From contig JAANYP010007621.1 of assembly GCA_020465985.1 (NCBI GenBank), positions 1 through 64,000 of the forward strand: a stretch of DNA of 64,000 bases. The letters are read 5' to 3'. The notes under the pieces are model-generated. The model was not told the origin of the DNA. It searched no databases and saw only the letters and a list, made by a program, of their open reading frames with translations. The stretch is from Centrapalus pauciflorus. Its lineage: Eukaryota > Streptophyta > Magnoliopsida > Asterales > Asteraceae. The position numbers and the translations under genes are program-made. Of the stretch, positions 1 to 10,254 are shown piece after piece. The first letter of the stretch is position 1, and each line of letters opens with the position of its first letter.

Positions 1-698
1 ACTTGAATTTCACCAAGAACACTTGAATGAAAAGGTTTGTAGTGTGTGTGTGTGTTGGATCCGGTTTTGAGAGGAGAGAAAGAGATATTTTGGTGTGAAA
101 ATAATGAAAAGGAAGCCCTCTATTTATAGGCAAAGTCTTGGTCTTTCAAATTGAGGTGGAGTGTAAGATCATGTTGAAATGAAAGGAGCATGGGGTGTGA
201 AAGATTTGATTATGAAAGGTTATGGAGTTGGGAATTAAAAAAATTGAAATCAAATCTTGGGTAGTACTACCCTATGACCAGATTTTTATGGATTATTTTC
301 ATGTTATTATATATTTTTTTGGTATAAAAGTATTTAGAATGTATTCTTGTATTTCCCTTTTCTTGTAAATTCATAAATACTTTTGAATGCATTGTTTTAA
401 TGAATTGTTTTAGTCTTGCATAATTAATGTTAAGTAATTGTATTAGTGTATGATTAGTGTCACTAATCATAATTTAATTATGTACTTAGTTGAATTAATC
501 CCTCATATCGTAAATTGATCGGATTAATTGATTTCCCGATTCATCGCATCGATGAATTTGATTCTAATTGAGTTGAATTTTCTAATAAACCTTGTTAATC
601 ACTTGATTAATTTCTAATGACCACTGATTAGGCTATAATTGACTATTAAATACATATTAGGTCATTGTTGCTATCATGGTTTAGTGCCGGATGTTACA
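1..698 (-). repeat. 3' LTR of Ty3/gypsy element (truncated by window edge)
   Basis: Read on the minus strand, the LTR begins TGTAACATCCGG at 698, directly after a purine-rich tract (ACGGGGAGAC, about 699-712) that fits a polypurine tract. It runs left out of the window, so its other end and target duplication cannot be seen. It lies just beyond the integrase C-terminus of the same strand. A short TG microsatellite lies at 41-55. Most of this stretch is AT-rich and has no coding potential. Confidence 0.7.
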
Positions 699-908
699 GT
701 CTCCCCGTGTTAAGGGAATTTCGTCCCGAAATTAGCTTGTGTTCTCCACTTCTTGAGTACTTGAGAACAGGTGTGGGTATTTTTCTCGGAACTGATCCTC
801 GCGTTCCCACGTAAACTCAGGACCTCGCTTAGAGTTCCATCTGACTTTTATTATCGGGATCCGGCTGTGCTTTAGTTTCTTGACTTCGCGGTCCATTATT
901 TCTACAGG

Positions 909-1160
909 TTACTCAATGAAGTTCAACTTATCGTCTAACTCCAGCTCGTCCATGGGTATAACGAGTGATTCATCAGCCAGACACTTCTTAAGATTGGACA
1001 CGTGGAAGGTATTATGAACGTTATTAAGCTCTGGGGGCAGGTCGAGTCGGTAAGCTACCGGGCCAATTCTTTTGGTGATCTTGAATGGTCCGATATAACG
1101 AGGATTGAGTTTTCCTCGTTTCCCAAAACGGATTACGCCCTTCCAAGGCGAGAGTTTCAT
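909..1160 (-). pseudogene. Ty3/gypsy integrase C-terminal fragment
   Basis: This 83-codon open segment has the pattern found at the end of plant gypsy integrases: KLSPWKGVIRFGKRGKLNPRYIGPF, then RIGPVAYRLDLPPEL, then VHNTFHVSNLKKCL. In the family this region binds the cDNA ends or host chromatin after the catalytic DDE core. The DDE core should lie to the right on this strand (about 1160-1950) but is broken by stops. The segment sits about 200 bp before the PPT and 3' LTR, as expected. It is inactive. Confidence 0.8.
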
Positions 1161-2411
1161 TGGTACTCGTTCTCCTAATTAGAATTCAAGGGATTTTCTT
1201 CCTACATCTGCATAACTTTCTGACAATTGCGGGCAACTTTTAGTCAGTTCCGCAATCGTACTATCCTTTCGGTAATTTTGTGAATGATCTTAACGCCAAT
1301 GATTTGGCCGTTTCCCACTTCTTTCCAATAAATTGGTGATCGACACTTTTGCCCGTAGAGGGCCTCAAACGGAGCAGCTTTAGTACTTGAGTGATAGCTA
1401 TTGTAGTACGATAATTCCACTAAGGCAAATAAGTATCCATTACACAGGCTCTTAATGTACGTTCTAGGGTTTGGATCGTTCTATTATTCTGACCATTGGT
1501 CTGAGAGTGATATGTGGTACTCAGGTCCAGGTTTTTATCCACAGTTGGCTATAATAATTGCCAAAAGCTTAGCTGTAGATCTGCTATCCATATCAAAATG
1601 ATTATAATAGGCACTCCGTGTCCGGAGACGACTTCCTTGAGGTACGTTTGGACTAGCTTATTCATCCTGATGTTCTTCTTGATTGGTAGGAACGCGCGGA
1701 TTTTGTTAGGTTGTCGACTATTACCCAAATGGTTTCTGATGGTTTTTCTTAACTTTGGAGCGTGTTAGGAATTTTCTGACCGATTTGGCAAGTCATTCTT
1801 CATGATAGGCCACCCGTATAGTTTCTTAAGGTCATGATACATTTTATTGGATCCGGGGTGAACGACATATCTTAATTTGTGTCCTTCATCCATGGCCAGC
1901 TTTCTTATTCCACCAAACAGAGTAATCAGATTCTATTCATGAATTATCGATTTTTATTAGCCCTTATTCTAAACTATTTATCCACTTGTACTCTTAACGG
2001 CTTAGCTCCTTAGTTTTCCTCAGGTGATAACGAATTTTCACGGTTGCCATTACATATTAGTTCCATCCAACGGTACTACTTCGTATTCGACTCTTTCTGG
2101 TTCAAGATGTGTTGGAGGCCCTTATGGTCTGTGAATACAATACACTTCATACCGTACAACTATTGTCTCCAAGGATTAAGACTACTGCTTCAAGATCCAG
2201 ATCATGTGTTGTGTAAATCACCTAGTGAACCTTAAGTTTTCATAAAGTATAAGCTATGTCCCTATTTTTCTATATAAGCCCATTGTGTGAAGCGTCACAG
2301 TAATCTATAAATTTCTCGTTCCTCTTAAGTATGGACAAAATAGGCGCGCTGCACAGTTTGTGCTTTAATAACTGGAATGATGTCTCCTGATCCTTGCTCC
2401 AATCATACTTA

Positions 2412-3717
2412 GGCCCTGTTTGATAGCACTTATCAACCTCTTATCGGAGCTAACCTCTTATTCGGTAAGAGGAAAACCCGATAAGTGCGTTTGATTTGCA
2501 TAATACATAAGAGGCAAAATCCTCTTATTTTGTCTTACCATGATAAGATTTTTTTTTCCTCTCATCACCTCTTATCAAAACCCTCTAAAGAAAAACAAAA
2601 CCCTCTCTTCTCCTTGCTGAAACCCCACCCCACCCATACCTTTACCCCATACCTTACCTCACCCACCCTACCCCTACCCTACCCTATCCTAAACTCCCTA
2701 CCCCTACCCCTACCCTACCCTACCCCACCCCACCCCACCCTTACCTTTACCCCATACCTTACCTCACTCACCCTACCCCTACCCTACCCTACCCTATCCT
2801 ACCCCACCCCACCCTAAACATACCCTACCCTCAACCACCTAATCTCACCCTACCCTAATACCCTTAACTTACTTATACCACCCCGTCCCCATCTCCACCC
2901 TTAACCCTACCCACCCCACTCCCATACTTACCCTATCCCACTCTACCCCACCACTACACTAACCCATCAAACCTACCCACCCCACCTCACCCCTCCTTAT
3001 CCCACCCCACCCTACCCATATCTCTTCCTACCCCTACCCCTCAAACCTACCCACCTCACCCCTACCGTATCCCTCAAATCTACCCATCCCCACCCACCTT
3101 ACCCCTCAACCTACCCACCCTACCCCTACACCATTACCCTACCCTATTTACCCCACCCTCAACCTACCTCACCCCTACCCTACCTCTTACCATATTTATT
3201 ATAACGAGAAATATTCCAACACTTTTTGATAAAATTTATTATTTTCAATAACATATCTATATAACTTATAAACTTAAGTTATTTGGAAGTTAATAAACAT
3301 AACCTTATAAACTTGATTATAACTTATAAACTTTAATTGTTATTTGATTCTTGAAAGCATGTTGGTTATATGTTTATTGAATGCATTTATGTTACTTGAT
3401 TATAACTTATAAACTTGATTTGGTTTTTTACTTAAATCTTTTTAATGTTATTTGAATGATATTAAATGTTTACATAGATCACTTTGATTCAATGATATTA
3501 TTCTTACTTGATATTTGACTTTAATCAATGATATCTATTTGGTTTTGGGAATTAATATGTAAAATTAATAAAAATAACAGGATCAGATAATTTATAAAAC
3601 AAACAGACTTATTGAATTCTCTTATCAGATCTTAGTATCTTATCAGGACCACCTCTCATCAATCAGAAGTGGAATCAGACATCAGACAATTAACCTCTTA
3701 TGCAATCAAACAGCACC
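2412..3717. mobile_element. PIF/Harbinger (Tourist-like) MITE with TTA target duplication
   Basis: The ends GGCCCTGTTTGATAGCA and (reverse complement) GGTGCTGTTTGATTGCA form imperfect inverted repeats. Both are flanked by TTA (2409-2411 and 3718-3720), the duplication typical of PIF/Harbinger. The CCTCTTAT motif recurs just inside both ends. The element interrupts the RNase H region of the gypsy element. It encodes no transposase. The middle (about 2620-3190) is an extraordinarily C-rich tract of CCCTA, CCCCA and CCTACC words; the remainder is AT-rich. Confidence 0.82.
2620..3190. repeat. C-rich CCCTA/CCCCA low-complexity tract
   Basis: About 570 bp consist almost only of C, A and T in words such as CCCTA, CCCCA and CCTACC, with hardly any G on the plus strand. 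It resembles degenerate telomere-like DNA, but the plant heptamer CCCTAAA is not the repeating unit. The open reading frame seen across it is an artefact of composition. Confidence 0.9.
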
Positions 3718-3720
3718 TTA

Positions 3721-4320
3721 ATGTCTTTTCGGGTCAGTTTTGTTAGAGTTCTGGTGGTCTTTGAGAAAATTGCTTATAATAAGTGGCAAGTCTTAAGGAC
3801 TGTCGTATCTCTATGGGGGTTCTAAGAGTTGACCAATTCCTGATAGCCTTGATCTTTGCGGGGTCGACTTGGATTCCTTTACTATTGTTCACGTGACCGA
3901 GGGATTTCACCTCTCCTAACAAAAAGTCAAATTTAGAAAGCTTAGCATATAGTTGTTCTTTCTCCGATAATTCCAGAATCAGTCTTAAATGTTGCTCATG
4001 CTCCTTCTCGTTTCGTGAGTAGATTAAAAGTCATTCATGAATACAATCACGAATTTGTCTAAATAAGGTTTGCACACCCGATGAGGTCCATGAGTACAGT
4101 TGGGGACACTGGTTAATCCAAACGGCATTAATAGGAATTTATGATGACCGAAACGGAATCTGAAAGCTGTCTTTGGATTATCTTTCTTGTGAACTCTAAC
4201 CTGATGATAACCAGACCTAAGGACGATCTTCGAATAGAAGCTTATTTCTTGGAGTTTTGTCAAACAAGTCATTGATCCTTGGAAGTGGGTATTGGTTCTT
4301 TTAGCTTATTTAATTTCTCG
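3721..4320 (-). pseudogene. Ty3/gypsy reverse transcriptase and RNase H connection, broken
   Basis: From right to left the minus strand reads KIVLRSGYHQVRVHKKD, then KTAFRFRFGHHKFLLMPFGL, then KPYLDKFVIVFMNDF. These are motifs of the gypsy RT palm. In a shifted frame (about 4020-3730) follow EHEQHLRLILEL, LYAKLSKFDFLL, LGHVNNSKGIQVDPAKIKAI and QSLRLATYYKQF, the RT thumb and RNase H connection. The catalytic box, normally F-x-D-D, reads FMND, so one catalytic aspartate is Asn. Together with the frameshifts and the MITE insertion this shows the polymerase is dead. Confidence 0.85.
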
Positions 4321-4719
4321 GTAATTGATGCACATCCCGAAAGTTCCATCCTTCTCCATTATGAACAAAACTGGAGCTCCTCCAAAGCCAGGAACTCGGT
4401 TTGATAGGCCCTTTTGCTAAGAGCTCCTATAGTTGGTTGGACGATTCTGACACTATTGATGGGGCTAATCGGCATGGTGCTCGAGCCACTGGTACCGCAC
4501 CTGATACTAGGCCTATTTTTGAATTTGACTTGCCTCGATGTTGGGAGTTCAGGTAAGTGTTCTGGAAAAACTTTGGGGTAACCATAAATAATAAGAATAT
4601 TTTCGAGCCGCTTTCCCTTTGGCTCCCTCTCTATCAACACCTCAGGGTCCTAATGCTAGAGATGATGCTTACTTTGGTATTTCTTGCTTTGCGTTGGACG
4701 GTAAGGACCTTCTTATTGG

Positions 4720-5020
4720 CTAAAGGTATATGAACTATGTTCTTGTTGCATACTATTTCCTCACGATTTTCGATAGCCAATCCATGCCTATGACCACGTA
4801 AACACTTCCCAGTTTGATGGGTATCATGTCTGTTTCAAAGAGTCGTCCTACTAATTCTAAGGAGCATCCTCGACTTATATTATTTGTCTTAAGCGTCTCA
4901 CTGTCATCAACCTCAATAGCATAAGTAGCACTTAATGGAATTTATCAGCTTCGTGAACTTAGTGGATATAAAGCTCTTATCAGCACCAGTATCAAATAGT
5001 AGAAATGCATAAGTGGTATC
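4720..5020 (-). pseudogene. Ty3/gypsy retropepsin-like protease fragment
   Basis: Translation of the minus strand gives EVDDSETLKTNNISRGCSL, then DMIPIKLGSVYVVIGMDWLS. This matches the C-terminal half of the plant gypsy aspartic protease, where GMDWL is a hallmark. It lies between the gag remnant and RT, as in the intact family. Stops and frame changes make it non-functional. Confidence 0.7.
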
Positions 5021-5850
5021 TAATGGGGTAAGAGGATAAGTCTACGGGTTTGAAATTTCATAGGCAGATAATCACAGCTTTATCTTTTCCTACGCAGAGT
5101 TGTAGTTAAAACTTAATTCCTCATAAAAGTTCTTGATACTTAATCTTTGTATATGATATGGTCAGAATTTTCTGATAAATTCTTAAGCCTTATTTACCCT
5201 AAGATATATCAGATAGTAAAGCCTAGAGAAATACTATAAAGAGATGCCTCCGGGGTTTCCTCGTACTCCAGAGCGTTAAGTCGTTGGGTTAGTTTTGCAG
5301 TGTGGGCTTTGTGCTCCGCTAGGTGCTGTCACAATTCGTCGATTCCGTCTTGTTAAATCGCCTGGGTATTCTGGTTGGCCTACGGTTTATTGGTGGTTTG
5401 CATTGCCTCCTGCTTAATCCTTGCAAAGATCTCACCGACCTCTTGGTGGATTTTGTCGAAATTGGAGGTCGTGTCTGGCGGCGCTTGCCACCAACAGGGG
5501 CATCGTTTGTTACATAGGTTTCTAGGTAAGTGTCGGCACTTGAGAGGAAGATGGTGTTCTGACTTCAAACTGGATTTGGATCCCCTCCTCGTTTCTCCAC
5601 TCTTGGAGAGTGTGAGGCATCCATCCCCACTGTCCTATGCTTGCCCGTTACTACTGCGGCGGGCTTGGCTGATGGGCAGGTACCGGGATAGACTCTCGTT
5701 GTGCTAGTCACACCCTTTCCCTAGGGGTGAATTTCGACATGTTATTGTCATCAGGGTCCATATATGTGTTCACAGTTCTTAAAGAAAGTTTGCCTTTTGT
5801 AAGAGTTATAGTCTAGGTACTAATGCAACCTAGTTCACTATAACTATGGA
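5021..5850 (-). pseudogene. Ty3/gypsy gag remnant and leader
   Basis: Between the primer binding site and the protease the minus strand keeps only short open pieces, for example 5568-5380 (NFDKIHQEVGEIFARIKQEA) followed by an Ala/His/Leu-rich helical piece near 5230-5330. Position and composition suggest an N-terminal gag remnant. The CCHC knuckle cannot be found, so part of gag is probably deleted. Confidence 0.5.
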
Positions 5851-5860
5851 TCTGATACCA
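5851..5860 (-). other. Primer binding site of the gypsy element
   Basis: The minus strand reads TGGTATCAGA, the usual match to the initiator Met-tRNA 3' end. It lies three bases after an LTR end reading GGGGTGTGACA (5864 onward). The combination LTR-end, short gap, TGGTATCAG is standard for plant LTR elements and fixes the minus orientation. Confidence 0.8.
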
Positions 5861-5863
5861 ATC

Positions 5864-7505
5864 TGTCACACCCCGTTACCCTGGTTGGCAACGAAGCGCG
5901 ACGTCGCGGAAGCGTAACCATAATCATAATGAACGACCACTATATGGACGTTTTCAAAAATACATCGGCGTAACTTTAAAAGATATACATGTTTTACACA
6001 ACACAAAATGATAAAGAGAAGTTCGCAAGATACAGAGATTTAAATACATAATTAAATCATCCAAAATAACGCAAATAAATCTCCGATGGTTTGAAACTGA
6101 GTGCGACTCCTTAAATGCGAAAGCTTGAAAATACTACCGATGTGAGGGACTTGCCTTAATTTCCTGAAAATACACGCTAAAATACGTCAACAAAATTGTT
6201 GGTGAGCTCATAGGTTTACACGTAAATCTGACTCGTATGGACAACAATAATAGAGATTGAATTTATAAAATCATAAAATCCTTGTTATGTCTTACATATA
6301 AACCATCATGCAACCGAAGCTTAATTTAAAATGAGTTTGCCCTGTGCAGTATTCCCATACGTAATACCGTGTGTTGAATATATATGCACCCGCTGTTAGC
6401 CGACCCGACTAACCCGAGTGGGGGACATGACTCCCAATAGATCTATCCACAATATATTCGCGCTTACAAATAAATGCAATTAACGGTTCATGATATAAGG
6501 GCTGATGGAACCACATGTAATACATATAAGAAATATACAGTTTTGATGTCCATATGAAAACAGTGCATGTATTCCACCCCAATAGATAGTGAAAATAGGG
6601 GCTATGAAGACTCACCGGAATTGCGATGGCAAAATATGCGCAAAAAAATGCAATGTGCGTTGTTTGATGGGTGATGAAACCGGAGGTGTTTAACCGAGTC
6701 CTAAATGATAATAAGGACTTAATATCACTAATATATGATAATAGGTATATTTATAGATTTTTATGTCTTAAATCACCAAACATTACAAGTTTATAAATAA
6801 GATTTGCTTAAAACGTCAAGTTTATATATATATAATTTTCCAGCTTTTTCGGAGGTTTTTCGGCCTACTTTGAGGCTGTTTTTGACCAAGCTCCAAAATG
6901 TTTTAGACATTGGTTTCCTAGGACATTAAACTACTATATACAAAGGATTTTTAGAATCAATAACGGCCATTTTTCGAGTTGTTTAGGTTGGTGAAAAATT
7001 TCGTTAAAAACGCTATGTTGGCCATTTTTGAGCTGTCAAACTTTCGGTTTCTCAAATAATTTCTGGAGGTCTTAAACTTCAAAATAAATTATGAAAAATT
7101 GCAGATCTATAGTTAAGACATAGATCTAACTTTTGAGACAAGAATCAACTCATTTCGTTGAGTTATGAATTAGTTATGATTTTTCAAAGTCGATACAAAT
7201 ATTCTGCCGAAATTCCGTAGTTTATAAATTTAAAACAACTTATGATTCTTGTTGTTTATTTAAAGACAACTTGTTTAAAAGCCATAATAGTTATAAAACC
7301 ACATATATAACACATGTTTTCATAATATTAACATGCTTATAATGTGTTCATATATTCATAAACACATTTAAAGAAACAACTTAAAAATAACAACTAGAAA
7401 CTTATAAACTTGAGTTTTTATGAAACTTGTTGTTGTAGGTGATTATATATATTATGCAAGACTTATATAAACTTAAATATATGATGAAATAAGTTAGTAT
7501 TTACT
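5864..7505 (-). repeat. Probable 5' LTR of the gypsy element
   Basis: The LTR 3' end (minus strand ...GGGGTGTGACA) abuts the primer binding site. The stretch to about 7505 has no coding potential; it ends where Copia pol coding resumes, so it probably sits inside the Copia element. The expected LTR start TGTAACATCC (seen at 698) was not found near 7505. The outer boundary is therefore uncertain, and part may be missing or belong to another element. Confidence 0.5.
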
Positions 7506-7510
7506 TACTT

Positions 7511-8123
7511 TGATATTATGTTTGCTGTTAGTATTTGTGCAAGGTTTCAATCTAATCCGAAAGAGATGCACATGAAAGATGTGAAGCGGATTTTACGATA
7601 CCTCAAGTCGAAACCGAAGCTGGGACTTTGGTATCACGCGGAGGGCGATCTGGAATTGGAGGCGTTCACGGATTCAGACTACGGAGGATGCAGCTTGACG
7701 CGCAAGTCAACAACTGGAGGTTGTCAATTCCTAGGAGGGAGGCTCGTTTCCTGGCAATGCATGAAACAGACTTCGGTAGCCGTGTCAACGTGCGAGGCCG
7801 AATATGTTGCTGCCGGTAATTGCTGTTCACAGGTTTTGTGGATACAACAACAATTGCGGGATTACGGTTTGGCTTATACTCAAACTCCTATTAGGATAGA
7901 TAACCAATCTACAATTGCTATAACTAATAATCCAGTTAAACACAGTAAAACAAAGCACATAGACATAAGACATCATTTTATACGTGATTGTGCTGAAAAG
8001 AATTTAATAAAGCTGGTAAAAGTGGCAACGGATGATAATAATGCAGATTTATTTACCAAGGCTTTTGATAAAACACGTTTTGAGTATTTGATTCAACTGA
8101 ATGGAATGCGTAACCCAGAGTGA
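7511..8123 (+). pseudogene. SIRE-like Copia pol C-terminus (RNase H)
   Basis: Coding resumes at about 7511 with DIMFAVSICARFQSNP and continues open to 8123. Visible motifs are VKRILRYLK, FTDSDYGG (first RNase H aspartates), STTGGCQFLGGRLVSW, STCEAEYVAAG (catalytic Glu), RIDNQSTIAI (Asp), TKHIDIRHHFIRD and NADLFTKAFD. This is the Copia RNase H domain, which degrades RNA in the RNA-DNA hybrid during reverse transcription. Everything upstream of DIMFAV is missing because the gypsy LTR abuts it. The final words and the following spacer plus third ORF suggest the SIRE/Maximus group. Confidence 0.88.
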
Positions 8124-9480
8124 ATTGACCTTAGTAGAGTTTTTATTTCTTTTTATAGCAGTAGTTTTTCTTTCTTTTTATAGTAAGTCTAGTAGCTTAG
8201 GATAGTTTCCTTTTATAGTAAGTTAGTAGATTACTTTATTTCCTTATTTTATTTATGAAAAACAAAAAAAAAGAGAGAAAACCATAAAAAGTTCAAAAAA
8301 AAAAAGAGAATATCAGAAAAAGGGTGAAGTCTTAGATGCATAGGTTCAAAGTGACGAAAATTAGCACAGTCTTTACAATCTCTAAGTGTTTAGCTATCAC
8401 GCATAATGCACCTAAAATTCTAAGTGTCATACTTTATCTGGTTTGATATGTTGGTAGTTATAATACATGTAGGGAGTCTCAACGCCTATAAAATATTCAA
8501 GAAAAAGTCAAACGTGTCACTAACTTAGATGTATGACCAATTGGTCTTAATTTTTATGTTAGAGACATACAGACATTGATTCTAAATAAGGTATGCAAAC
8601 TTTCTGGGGATGTACAGCAACATCAGATACATCTGACAGAAATGGAACGAATAGAAAAATCATGGTACTGAATTGAGAGTCAAAACAAGTAACTCTATTG
8701 TACGTAAGTACAGACCTGCTGCCTCTGTTTTGATTCGAGTTATCAAGATAAGTCGCTCTGTTGTACGTCGGTACAGACCTGTCACCGCTGTCTTGCTAGC
8801 TTTAAAAATAAACCTTAAGACAAACTAAGACACTTTGTTGTATGTAAATACAGACATGTGTCCGATGTTTGCCTTTTAAAGAAAGTTTGCAAATACCAAA
8901 AAGTTATAATCATTGTGTGTATGCCTTGATCATAAAAGTATGTCTATGTATGAGTCACGTAAGATAATTTCATGATAAATAAAAAGGCCAAGGGATATTC
9001 CGAAATGTAACATGTTTAAAGGGAAAATAATACCAACAATCGGCTAGAAATGTATGTCACGACAAACAATAAAAGGAATCAAAAATTCCTAAGTGTGAAA
9101 GTTTGAATACTGAAAGTGCGTATTTGACACCGCTATCTGATTGAACCTTTCTTTGACAATACTCGTCAAAAATATTCTAAGTGTTAAGTATAGGTTGTAA
9201 ATTTTTAAATAATATAGATTAGTCTAAGTTTAATTTTTGTTCACAATTTTACCTTTAATTTTTTGTATTTTATTCTTTACTTAATTTTTTAATTTTATTT
9301 TTACTTAGGAAAAATGTCAAAATTACTGAGGGTGCATTCCTAGTTGAATAAAATAAACATTGCGTGAAAATCTTGTGCTTAGGGTCAAAGATTTGGCATA
9401 GTTTATTCCGTTACACGAAAAGGTTGTAAAAGTTGAAAAAGTTGAATTTATTTCAAAGACTTTCAATATTTTTCAAAATT
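8124..9480 (+). other. SIRE-like spacer between pol and env-like ORF
   Basis: No ORF of note. It starts with two degenerate copies of a TTTTATAGTAAGT-type sequence (8150-8230) and A-rich runs (8270-8310). It contains three related hairpins at 8677-8871, listed separately. From 9190 it becomes T-rich. In related elements this region separates pol from the third ORF. Confidence 0.55.
8677..8871 (+). other. Array of three related hairpins with conserved loop core
   Basis: Three units share the core TTGTAYGTNNRTACAGACMTG. Each core folds into a small hairpin: TGTAC-GTAA-GTACA (8699-8712), TGTAC-GTCG-GTACA (8762-8775) and TGTAT-GTAA-ATACA (8839-8852). The last shows a paired C-G to T-A change. 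Each unit is also closed by an outer stem of unrelated sequence: GAGTCAAAACA/TGTTTTGATTC (8677-8736, one wobble pair), CAAGATA/TGTCTTG (8744-8795, one wobble) and CAAAC/GTTTG (8821-8871, plus inner GACAC/GTGTC). Pairing that survives sequence change suggests a structured RNA. Function unknown. Confidence 0.6.
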
Positions 9481-10254
9481 TTCAGATTAAATTCGAGTCT
9501 AAGCAAAATTCGAATATACATTCGAATTTGGCAGGACCTCGAGTTTGGCAGTAAACTCGAGAAGGGTCACAAACTCGAAGGAGGTTGGTATAAATAGGTC
9601 AACAGTGATGGTCATAAATCACCTACTTTCGAATTTGATTATTCGAGTTTGTTAAGAGCGATTTCGAGTTTGTTGCTTCGCGTTTGCCGTTTTTCGAGTT
9701 TCATACTATTCTTCGAGTTTTGTTCATTTGTGTTCGAGACTACTAACCAATCTAGGTATAATCAACTGTATTGTACAAGATTTACGTGGTTTTAGACTCC
9801 ATTTGAGCCAAAATTAATGGAATTTGAAGCTTTAGTGGTGGAAAGTTTGTATTTCAAAATAACAAACTTTGAACCGATGAAATGTCAAATTGATTACAAA
9901 TATTCTTGATTAGAACCTATTAGGACTAATGCATGTGATTTTCTGAGTCTAAAATGGTTAAAATCTTGGAGTATTGTGATTAAAGTGACCGACTCCTTCG
10001 AGTTTGTTCATGGCTGGTTTCGAGTTTGTCACTAAACTCGAATAAGCCTAAACTCGAATGAGTGGTGCTTCGAATTTGATATTCGAGTTTATCAAGATAT
10101 TCGAATTATTTGCTTAAAATTTAAATCAAACTTGTAGAAATTCATACGTGTTAAATTTTGTACTTATACAAGTACAAAATACAACAAATTTGAATTTAAA
10201 CAAGTTTATGTCTATTTAATAATTCTAATATCTTATATGCTGTATTGTGCAGAC
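9481..10254 (+). promoter_or_regulatory. Possible internal promoter and leader of the env-like ORF
   Basis: This non-coding stretch is packed with TTCGAGTTT words in both orientations, including perfect inverted repeats CTCGAGTTT-6-AAACTCGAG (9538-9561) and TTCGAGTTT-6-AAACTCGAA (10019-10042). The same words fill the LTR at 14225-14345. A TATAAATAGG box lies at about 9589. A possible splice donor (CTAG/GTATAA, about 9757) and acceptor (TTGTGCAG, 10252) precede the ORF start ATG at 10255 by two bases. A private promoter with a spliced leader is an inference. Confidence 0.4.

Larger units (their letters stand above)
699..5863 (-). mobile_element. Decayed Ty3/gypsy retrotransposon, internal region
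   Basis: On the minus strand the parts follow gypsy order from right to left: primer binding site (5851-5860), gag remnant, retropepsin, reverse transcriptase/RNase H, integrase with a chromovirus-like C-terminal segment, polypurine tract, LTR. All coding parts carry stops and frameshifts, so this is a pseudo-element. A Harbinger-type MITE (2412-3717) splits the RNase H region. The stretch 1161-2411 corresponds to integrase and RNase H but is too degenerate for reliable domain limits. Confidence 0.8.

Noticed and set aside
2485..2817. 110-codon ORF rich in Pro, Leu and Thr
   Set aside because: Composition artefact of the CCCTA-type tract in the MITE.
7301..7505. LTR start of the gypsy element near the Copia junction
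   Set aside because: Looked for GGATGTTACA on the plus strand to match the 3' LTR start; not present, so the outer border was left open.
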